From: Fretibacterium sp. OH1220_COT-178
GTDB lineage: Bacteria > Synergistota > Synergistia > Synergistales > Aminobacteriaceae
Reading direction: 5' to 3'
NCBI RefSeq assembly: GCF_003860125.1
Contig: NZ_RQYL01000030.1
Span: 1 to 32,321 of the forward strand
DNA length: 32,321 bases
The stretch's first letter is position 1. Each line of letters begins with the position of its first letter. The position numbers and the translations under genes were made by a program. Shown here piece after piece: positions 26,941 to 32,321 of this stretch. The notes beneath the pieces are model-generated. The model did not search any database. It worked only from the letters and a program-made list of their open reading frames with translations, and had not been told where the DNA came from.

Positions 26941-28545
26941 ATGACCGTCGCGCGTGAGGGGGTTCTGTTCCTGCGTCACGGCAATCTGTGGACGGGGGAC
27001 TCGCGCCGTCCCCGGGCGGAGTCGATGCTCGTCCGGGGGGACAGGATCCTGGCGGTGGGGAGCGACGAGGCGTTGTCGAATCTTCCCGAGGCGGCCGGGG
27101 CGGTGCGGTACGAGTTGAACGGCGTCTCGGTCCTGCCGGGATTCAGCGACTGCCACATCCACGTCTTGGCCTCCGCGAAGGCGATGTACGCCGTGGACCT
27201 GAGCGCGTGCGGAAGTTTTGAAGAGGTGCGGCGGCGCATCGAGGCCCATGGGGCGTCGGTCCCTCCGGACACTTGGGTCTACGCGACGAACCTCAACGAG
27301 GCCCGGTGGGACGCCCCCGTGCTGCCGGATGCGGAAACGCTGGACCGCATCGCGATCCCCAACCCGCTGCTGATCCATCGCGTGTGCACTCACGCCACGC
27401 TGCTGAACTCCAGGGCCCTGGAGCTCGTCGGGGAGGAGGCCTTCGATGGGATCGCCGGGGTCGGCAGGGACGCGGCGGGCCGGTTGAGCGGCGTGCTGGT
27501 CGAGGCAGCCCAGCTCCCCGCGCATCGGGCCCTTCGCCGGTCCCTTTACACCCGGTCCAGGCTCCTGAAGTACCTGGAGGGCTTTCTGGAGCGTGCCGCC
27601 TCGCTGGGGCTGACCTCGCTGCACACCTGCGGGGCCTCCAGCCTGGGGATGGTCGAGGACCTGTCCCTCTACCAGGAGATGCAGAGGCTGGGGACGCTGC
27701 GGTGCCGGATCTTTTCGGTCCACGACGAGTTTTCGGTGCCGCCCATGTCCGCGGGTCTGAGGGACGGCTGGGTGACCTACGAGGGGTTCAAGCTCTTCCT
27801 GGACGGCAGCCTGGGGGCGCGTACGGCGGCGCTTTCGTCCCCGTACGCGGACGCCGGGGGCTCGGGGATGCTGCTCCACACGCATCGGTATTTGATGGAG
27901 GCCATGGAGAAGGCCGTCGAGCGCGGCAACATAATCCTCAGCCACGCGATCGGGGACGCCGCCGTGGAGCAGCTGCTCGATGTGATCGAGGCGCTCGGGG
28001 CGAAGGGAACGGTCCCCGCCTTCCCCTACCTGCTGAATCACGTGCAGGTCTGCCGTCCCGATCAGCTCGAGAGGATGCGTACCCTTCCCGTGGCGTGCGT
28101 CGTACAGCCCACCTACGTCGCCTCGGACATCGACATGGCCCCCGCCCGCCTCGGGGAGAGGGAACGCTGGACCTGCATGTGGAAGCGCTTCGTGGATGCG
28201 GGGGTGATGCTCTGCGGCTCGAGCGACGCACCGATAGAGGAGCTCAACCCCCTCTACGCGATCTGGAACCTGGTCAACCGGACCGACGACGCCGGAATCA
28301 GGGAGTGGAACCCGGACCAGAAGCTGACGCTCGACGAGGCCCTGCACGTCTACACGGTCAACCCCGCCAGGGCGTACGGGACCTGGGGGTGGAACGGAAG
28401 CCTCTCCGCCGGAAAGGCGGCGGACTTCCTGATCCTGGACCGCGACCTCTTCGCGATCCATCCCATGGAGCTCCGAGAGGCTGCGGTTGCGCACACCTTC
28501 GTGGACGGGAGGGCGACTCACGGAGGGTTGCAGGGGTGGCCCTGA
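26941..28545 (+). CDS. YtcJ-like metal-dependent amidohydrolase (Amidohydrolase 3 family)
   Basis: A 534-residue cytosolic hydrolase of the TIM-barrel amidohydrolase superfamily. The metal-binding HxH is His72/His74 in LPGFSDCHIHVLA, the barrel includes VTYEGFKLFLDGSLGARTAAL with the carboxylated-Lys region, and HAIGDAAVEQ, LLNHVQVC and SSDAPIEELNP supply the later ligands. KAADFLILDRDLFAI forms the C-terminal beta domain. Relatives hydrolyse N-acyl or formamide bonds, but the substrate cannot be read from sequence. It lies 70 nt after the Nudix gene on the same strand and ends before a hairpin. Confidence 0.88.
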   Translation: MTVAREGVLFLRHGNLWTGDSRRPRAESMLVRGDRILAVGSDEALSNLPEAAGAVRYELNGVSVLPGFSDCHIHVLASAKAMYAVDLSACGSFEEVRRRIEAHGASVPPDTWVYATNLNEARWDAPVLPDAETLDRIAIPNPLLIHRVCTHATLLNSRALELVGEEAFDGIAGVGRDAAGRLSGVLVEAAQLPAHRALRRSLYTRSRLLKYLEGFLERAASLGLTSLHTCGASSLGMVEDLSLYQEMQRLGTLRCRIFSVHDEFSVPPMSAGLRDGWVTYEGFKLFLDGSLGARTAALSSPYADAGGSGMLLHTHRYLMEAMEKAVERGNIILSHAIGDAAVEQLLDVIEALGAKGTVPAFPYLLNHVQVCRPDQLERMRTLPVACVVQPTYVASDIDMAPARLGERERWTCMWKRFVDAGVMLCGSSDAPIEELNPLYAIWNLVNRTDDAGIREWNPDQKLTLDEALHVYTVNPARAYGTWGWNGSLSAGKAADFLILDRDLFAIHPMELREAAVAHTFVDGRATHGGLQGWP

Positions 28546-28616
28546 GCGCCGCGTCGAAAGGGAGTCCGCTTCCGTTCGGGCGAACTCCTCGAGGGCGTGC
28601 GGCGGTACTCATGACC

Positions 28617-28646
28617 ACACGGCGCCGGGGCGGCCCGGCGCCGTGT
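28617..28646. terminator. Hairpin between convergent amidohydrolase and cyclase genes
   Basis: A perfect 13-bp stem (28617-28629 with 28634-28646) with a 4-nt loop is followed by TT on the plus strand (three T in a row counting the last stem base). It lies 71 nt after the amidohydrolase stop and 30 nt before the stop of the convergent gene. Confidence 0.7.
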
Positions 28647-28675
28647 TTGAGAGAACAGTTTCTAAGCGGTGCGCC

Positions 28676-29437
28676 CTACGGCAGTATGGCGAACGCCCGG
28701 GCCGGGAAGCCGGAGCCCTTGTAGGGCTTGGGCCAGGAGGCGACGATCAGGGCGCCCCACTCGGGCACCTGGTCGAGGTTGGCCAGCAGCTCGATCTGAT
28801 AGATGTCCCGGGAGAGCACGTAGGTCTCCCCGGGAAGGCTGCCGGTGCAGCCCGGGTCCGTATCCGTCGTCTCGTGCCCCAGGGCGCGGACGTGCCGCTC
28901 CTCGCAGAGAACCTTCAGGAGCTCCATGCCCCAGCCCGGAAAGTGGGCGGTGCCGGCGGCATCGGTGTTGGCGAAGGCGGCCTTGTCCGGCCAGCGCTTG
29001 TGCCAATCCGTGCGCAGGGCGACGAAGGCGCCCTCGGGCAGGCGTCCGTTTCGTCGTTCCCAGTCCGCCAGGTCCTCCGGGGCCCCCGCGTAGTCCGGAT
29101 TTTTCGCGGCCTTCTCGTGGACGTCCAGGACGGCGAGGGGGCAGATCATCTCCTTCACGTCCAGCTCGTCCAGGGTCCGCATCCCCTTGATGAAGTGCGC
29201 GGGCGGGTCGACGTGGGTGCCCCACTGGCCGCAGTGCGTGTAGAGGTGGGACAAAAAGCCCGAGCCCAGGGTTCCGATTCCCTCGTCCTGATGGTAGAGG
29301 GTCTCCATCCTGGAGGAGGGAAAACCCGGCCAATGCGGAATGTTGGAGGAGAACGTGTGGGTAAGGTCCACGAAGCGCTTGCTCTTCAGGACCTCGAAGA
29401 TCTCCAGCAGGCTGGCGTCGTTCAGGGGACGGTTCAT
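28676..29437 (-). CDS. Cyclase family protein (kynurenine formamidase/isatin hydrolase-like)
   Basis: The 253-residue protein belongs to the cyclase family of metal hydrolases. VDLTHTFSSNIPHWPG is the conserved start. The metal-site segment reads QWGTHVDPPAHF, keeping His75, Asp77 and His81, but the first His of the usual HxGTHxDxPxH is Gln71. Some subgroups may use this form; it should change metal coordination. ALGHETTDTDPG supplies the later His and Glu. Function could be hydrolysis of an aromatic amide or lactam, unproven. It is 46 nt downstream of an aminotransferase gene on the same strand and probably shares its transcript. Confidence 0.85.
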   Translation of the reverse strand: MNRPLNDASLLEIFEVLKSKRFVDLTHTFSSNIPHWPGFPSSRMETLYHQDEGIGTLGSGFLSHLYTHCGQWGTHVDPPAHFIKGMRTLDELDVKEMICPLAVLDVHEKAAKNPDYAGAPEDLADWERRNGRLPEGAFVALRTDWHKRWPDKAAFANTDAAGTAHFPGWGMELLKVLCEERHVRALGHETTDTDPGCTGSLPGETYVLSRDIYQIELLANLDQVPEWGALIVASWPKPYKGSGFPARAFAILP

Positions 29438-29483
29438 GGCGTTCGCTCCTTTCGTCGGCTCCGGTGGGTAGGCAGGGGCTCGG

Positions 29484-30698
29484 TCAGACCGCTGCGATCC
29501 TGGAGCAGATGAGGTCTCCGAGCCGTTGGAGGCCCGTTTCGATCCTCTCCGGCGGATTGCTGCCGAAGCTCATGCGCATACAGTTGCGGCCCCGGCCGTC
29601 CCTCTCGGTGAAAAATCCCTCCCCGGCGACGAAGGCGACCTTGACCTCGGGATTGCTTGTGGATGCCTTGAGCAATTCGGCGGTGTCGATCCCCTTGGGC
29701 AGCTCCACCCAGGTGAACAGCCCTCCTTCGGGGTCACTGTGCTTCGTCCCGGGCGGAAAATGGCGGTCGATGCCGCCGAGCATGGCGTCTCTGCGCTCGC
29801 GGTACAGATCGCACAGTTTTTTGTGGTGAGCGGGGAATAGGCCGCGCTTGAAGAATTCCGCGCACAGGATCTGCGGCAGCATGGAGGTGTGGGAGTTCGT
29901 CGCGGACTTGACGTCCGTCAGATGGGCGATGGCGTCGGCCTCTCCCACGACGTAGCCCAGGCGGCAGCCCGGAGAAAAAATCTTGGAGAAGCTGTTGGCC
30001 ACGATGACGTTGCCGGTCCTGTCGAAATGCTTGATCGGGGGGAGGTCGGCGCCCCCGTAGCGGATGTCCCGGTACGGGTCGTCCTCCAGGACCAGGATGT
30101 CGTACCTGGAGGCCAGCTCGGCCACCTTTTTCCTTCGCTCCAGGCCGAGAGTCCGACCGCTCGGGTTCTGGAACGTGGGGACCGTGTAGAGCATCTTGGG
30201 GCGGAATTTTTGGATCTTCTCCTCGAGCTCCTCCGTGACCAGGCCGCCCTCGTCCATGCTCACCCCGACGCACGTCGCCTCGAACATGTCGAAGATCTCG
30301 ACGGAGTGGACGAAGGTCGGAGACTCCACCAGGATGACGTCGCCCGGATCGATATACGCCTGGCAGATCAGGTTGATTCCCTCCAGGCCCCCGGCCACGA
30401 TCATCACGTTCTCCATCCGGCACTCCACGCCCTTGGGCTTGAGCAGTACGTCGATAACGACCTCCCGCAGGTCGCGGATGCCGGCGATGGGACCGTACTG
30501 AAGCGCCTCCACGCCCCGCGTATCGGCCCGAAGCGCCTCGTCGGCGATCTGCCGGACGGCCTCGATCGGCAGGGCCTCCTTTGCGGGGGCTCCTCCCCCA
30601 AAGGAGATGATTTGAGGATCCGTCATCGACCCGAAGAGGTTTTTCACGACATTGGCCGTGTACTCCATCTTCTTCATGCGCTTCGCATAGGCAATCAT
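29484..30698 (-). CDS. PLP-dependent class I/II aminotransferase (LysN/KAT II-like)
   Basis: A 404-residue fold type I aminotransferase. The PLP lysine is about Lys239 in NSFSKIFSPGCRLGY. Other family landmarks are SFGGGAPAKEALP, LQYGPIAGIRDLRE, YTVPTFQNPSGRT (Asn-Pro), VLEDDPYRDIRY and the substrate-carboxylate Arg in NCMRMSFG. It matches the 2-aminoadipate/kynurenine aminotransferase and MocR-catalytic subgroup but lacks any DNA-binding domain. I set the start at ATG 30698, 9 nt from GGGAGG; the frame is open 11 codons further. A promoter and inverted repeat precede it. The oxoacids it makes could be substrates of the oxidoreductase encoded at 22159-24810. Confidence 0.9.
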   Translation of the reverse strand: MIAYAKRMKKMEYTANVVKNLFGSMTDPQIISFGGGAPAKEALPIEAVRQIADEALRADTRGVEALQYGPIAGIRDLREVVIDVLLKPKGVECRMENVMIVAGGLEGINLICQAYIDPGDVILVESPTFVHSVEIFDMFEATCVGVSMDEGGLVTEELEEKIQKFRPKMLYTVPTFQNPSGRTLGLERRKKVAELASRYDILVLEDDPYRDIRYGGADLPPIKHFDRTGNVIVANSFSKIFSPGCRLGYVVGEADAIAHLTDVKSATNSHTSMLPQILCAEFFKRGLFPAHHKKLCDLYRERRDAMLGGIDRHFPPGTKHSDPEGGLFTWVELPKGIDTAELLKASTSNPEVKVAFVAGEGFFTERDGRGRNCMRMSFGSNPPERIETGLQRLGDLICSRIAAV

Positions 30699-30725
30699 TC
30701 GTCCTCGCCTCCCGTCCTGTGCGCT

Positions 30726-30758
30726 ATGCAAAAAGTTTCCGCATCATGCCTTTTGCAT
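30726..30758. promoter_or_regulatory. Inverted repeat in the leader of the aminotransferase gene
   Basis: ATGCAAAA (30726-30733) and TTTTGCAT (30751-30758) form a perfect 8-bp inverted repeat. The 17-nt centre contains the smaller palindrome GCATCATGC (30741-30749). It lies just downstream of the candidate promoter and 28 nt before the ATG, so it could be an operator or leader hairpin. No regulator is identified. Confidence 0.45.
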
Positions 30759-30768
30759 CGTTTTTCTC

Positions 30769-30797
30769 ATGTTAACCCAAACTTTCAATTCAGTAAA
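30769..30797 (-). promoter_or_regulatory. Candidate promoter of the aminotransferase-cyclase pair
   Basis: On the minus strand TTTACT (30797-30792) and TAACAT (30774-30769) are 17 nt apart, each matching 4 of 6 consensus bases. Transcription would begin near 30762. The -35 box touches the edge of the transposase remnant. Confidence 0.4.
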
Positions 30798-30960
30798 GTG
30801 CATGGATTTATCCCTAAACGCAACAGTTGGGCGTACGGTGGGGAGCTTTACAAGAGACGGAACGAGATCGAACGTCTTTTCTGCAGGGTTGAAAGATTTC
30901 GTCGCATCGCTACACGGTACGATAAGTTGGATGTTATTTTCTTTGGCTTCCTGCTCTTAG
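30795..30960 (+). pseudogene. C-terminal remnant of an IS5-like transposase
   Basis: One frame reads HGFIPKRNSWAYGGELYKRRNEIERLF followed by RRIATRYDKLDVIFFGFLLL. This matches the C-terminus of IS5-family DDE transposases, where ELYKRRNEIERLF carries the catalytic Glu region and FRRIATRYDKL is a strongly conserved end. There is no start, no N-terminal DDE part and no stop at the expected place; sequence turns abruptly GC-rich at about 30961, marking a breakpoint. It is dead and not an expressed gene. The A+T level is higher than in flanking genes, as for foreign DNA. Confidence 0.75.
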
Positions 30961-31101
30961 GTAACACCCCCCGGCCCGCACGGTGTCCTACGGAACCGGA
31001 GGATATCCCTCCCGGGAGGAGGCGCCGAGGCGGTTTTTCCGGGGCGCCCGGCCGGTTTCCGCCCTTTTTGTTATAATGGCTTCGAGTTCGGAGGGGGGAC
31101 G
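30961..31101. other. Gap before the Rpn gene
   Basis: GC-rich and without a gene. TATAAT at 31072-31077 may be the -10 box of the downstream gene, but no -35 box is at normal spacing. A weak GGGCG/CGCCC hairpin followed by five T (31042-31069) lies just before it. GGAGG at 31090-31094 is the ribosome binding site of the next gene. Confidence 0.4.
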
Positions 31102-32109
31102 GTGGAGATGACCTTCAGGGATACGACACCGAAGGGTCGGGGGCGTACCCGCACGGACGGGAGCGCGGAGAAAGGGGATTCGGACCTCTTCTATTCTCCG
31201 CGTTCCGGGACCAGGGCGCAGATTCTCCGAGACATCGGCCGGGGGCGGGTCTGCCCTTTGGTCGACGTCCTCTTCAAGTTCCTGTTCGGGAGGCCGGACC
31301 GTTCGGAACTCTTTCTCGACCTGCTCAACGCCCTGGTGTTTCCGGACGGAGAGCGGGCGTTCTCGTCGGTCTCCTTCATCAACAACGAGCTGTCGCCCCT
31401 GCGCTCGTCCGGGAAGGGCAGCCGCCTCGACATCGCTGCGCGCCTGGACGGAGAGCTGGTCAATCTGGAGGTTCAGGTCCGGCCCGACCCGGACTACCTG
31501 AAGCGGACCCTTTATTACTGGTCTTTGCTGTACTCCGCGACCCTGGAGCGCGGGGCGGACTATACCGAAACGGTGCGGACGATTTCGTTGAACCTTCTGG
31601 ACTTCGAGCTCTTTCCGGAGGAGCGGGAGTGCCGCAACAGCTACTCCATCCGTAACGACGCGAGCGGCCGCCGACTGTGCGAAGACCTTCAGATCGTGTA
31701 TTTCGAGCTGCCGAAGGACAGGATGGAGAGGAGGGCCGGCCGGCGGCCCCGCAACAAGCTGGAGCGCTGGCTGGGATATCTTGACGGGATGCGGGGTGAC
31801 GAGATGGGCCGAATTGCGGAGGAGGAACCGAGGATCGGAGAGGCGCTGCTTCTGGAGCGCGAGTTTTTTCAGGACCGGGACCAGCGTTTGGCGTACATCG
31901 TGGACCTGATGAACCACTGGGACGAAGGCCGCTACAGGGAGAGACTCGAGGCGGCAGCTCTGGCGAAGGGAAGGGCCGAGGGCGAAGCGAAGGGAAGGGC
32001 CGATACCGCACGGCGGATGCTGTCGCATGGCCTGTCCCCGGAGCAGATTGCGGAGTATACGGGGCTGTCCCCGGACGAGATAGAGGCCCTGAGGAACGCT
32101 CGGCCCTAA
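31102..32109 (+). CDS. Rpn family PD-(D/E)XK nuclease (recombination-promoting nuclease / putative transposase)
   Basis: The 335-residue protein belongs to the Rpn/PDDEXK_2 group, nucleases linked to recombination and found in multiple mobile-like copies. The N-terminal nuclease core starts VCPLVDVLFKFLFGRPDRSELFLDLLNALV and the catalytic strands read SRLDIAARLDGELVNLEVQV, giving the Asp and Glu-x-Gln of the family. A helical middle follows. The C-terminal tail has KGRAEGEAKGRA, then MLSHGLSPEQIAEYTGLSPDEIEAL, a helix-turn-helix-like end seen in many members. GTG 31102 is 7 nt from GGAGG; ATG 31108 is the alternative. It is intact and is flanked by IS remnants, which supports mobility. Confidence 0.88.
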   Translation: MEMTFRDTTPKGRGRTRTDGSAEKGDSDLFYSPRSGTRAQILRDIGRGRVCPLVDVLFKFLFGRPDRSELFLDLLNALVFPDGERAFSSVSFINNELSPLRSSGKGSRLDIAARLDGELVNLEVQVRPDPDYLKRTLYYWSLLYSATLERGADYTETVRTISLNLLDFELFPEERECRNSYSIRNDASGRRLCEDLQIVYFELPKDRMERRAGRRPRNKLERWLGYLDGMRGDEMGRIAEEEPRIGEALLLEREFFQDRDQRLAYIVDLMNHWDEGRYRERLEAAALAKGRAEGEAKGRADTARRMLSHGLSPEQIAEYTGLSPDEIEALRNARP

Positions 32110-32143
32110 CCGGTCCCGGCTGGCGGATCCCTGAAAACAGGCT

Positions 32144-32176
32144 AAAAGGACGGCCTCTGATCGGGGCCGTCCTTTT
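32144..32176 (+). terminator. Rho-independent terminator of the Rpn gene
   Basis: AAAAGGACGGCC (32144-32155) and GGCCGTCCTTTT (32165-32176) form a perfect 12-bp stem with a 9-nt loop, the T-run being part of the stem and followed by GTTGTGTTTTG. It lies 34 nt after the stop. Confidence 0.85.
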
Positions 32177-32238
32177 GTTGTGTTTTGAAAACCCCCGGCT
32201 CGGCCGGGGGTTCAGGTAGCTTCTAGCTATGAGAAGTA

Positions 32239-32295
32239 TTTTCCCTCAAGTAAAGTGAGAGGACGCCGATCCGCATCACGATACAGGAGGGAAAA
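32239..32295 (+). promoter_or_regulatory. Leader hairpin hiding the tnpA ribosome binding site
   Basis: TTTTCCCTC (32239-32247) is the exact complement of GAGGGAAAA (32287-32295), which includes most of the Shine-Dalgarno AGGAGG (32285-32290) and the bases up to the GTG. Pairing would block ribosomes. A stem of this type keeps IS200 transposase expression very low. Confidence 0.7.
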
Positions 32296-32321
32296 GTGGA
32301 CAAGGGAACCTTAGCACATAC
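32296..32321 (+). CDS. tnpA: Start of IS200-like transposase TnpA (cut by the window end)
   Basis: GTG 32296, 5 nt after AGGAGG, opens a frame starting VDKGTLAHT. IS200 TnpA proteins, the Y1 single-strand transposases, begin with closely similar MD-x(3)-LAHT sequences. Only about nine codons are in the window, so the catalytic HUH and Tyr residues cannot be checked. The call rests on this start plus the hairpins just upstream. Confidence 0.6.

Larger units (their letters stand above)
32190..32321 (+). mobile_element. Left end of an IS200-family element (partial)
   Basis: A 9-bp GC-rich hairpin (32190-32198 with 32204-32212) is followed by a structured leader and the start of a tnpA-like frame. 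IS200 elements have such a terminator-like left-end hairpin, shielding tnpA from outside transcription. The element runs off the window, so the other end is not seen. The exact left boundary is uncertain. Confidence 0.7.

Noticed and set aside
30769-30960. 63-codon plus-strand frame in the transposase remnant region
   Set aside because: It is a different frame from the one with transposase similarity and shows no known sequence.
31042-31069. GGGCG/CGCCC hairpin followed by five T as a terminator
   Set aside because: The stem has only 5 bp and there is no intact gene just upstream on that strand; it may be chance in GC-rich DNA.

Overview
The window is high-GC bacterial DNA with genes packed tightly on both strands. 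The gene content suggests an anaerobic, amino-acid-fermenting, flagellated bacterium. A member of the Synergistota is my best guess, inferred from three things: a Firmicutes-style flagellar/chemotaxis gene order, a four-subunit 2-oxoacid:ferredoxin oxidoreductase operon, and ctsR-clpC in a high-GC genome. I could not test this by database search. Starts are mostly decided by GGAGG-type ribosome binding sites, and TTG and GTG starts are common.

Positions 1-150 look like the right end of an IS21-family element. From 287 to 13905 runs one long same-strand cluster: flhA, flhF, flhG, a YcgR-like PilZ gene, cheB, cheA, cheC, cheD, a FliA-type sigma factor, fapA and three small genes I do not recognise. 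It makes part of the flagellar export gate, the machinery that sets flagellar site and number, a c-di-GMP-responsive motility regulator, the chemotaxis kinase with its adaptation enzymes, and the motility sigma factor. No cheW, cheR or cheY lies in it. It is followed by an S1-domain gene, a DUF501 gene and argH, which ends at a strong hairpin shared with the convergent clpC.

On the minus strand, ctsR-clpC (16566-19570) form a two-gene protein-quality-control operon with a well-formed promoter and a candidate CtsR site over it. Divergently on the plus strand come def, fmt, a P-loop ATPase and the delta, alpha, beta and gamma genes of a VOR/KOR-type oxidoreductase, ending at an 18-bp perfect hairpin near 24930.

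The rest is more accessory. There is an AT-rich minus-strand island with a secreted PTP-like (phytase-type) phosphatase and its own promoter. A NudF-like Nudix hydrolase and a YtcJ-like amidohydrolase follow on the plus strand. On the minus strand a class I/II aminotransferase is followed by a cyclase-family metal hydrolase. The right edge holds a C-terminal remnant of an IS5-like transposase, an Rpn-family PD-(D/E)XK nuclease gene, and the left end of an IS200-like element whose tnpA start is cut by the window edge. The phosphatase gene and the right edge are the most likely places of horizontal transfer. I found no rRNA, tRNA or CRISPR array.
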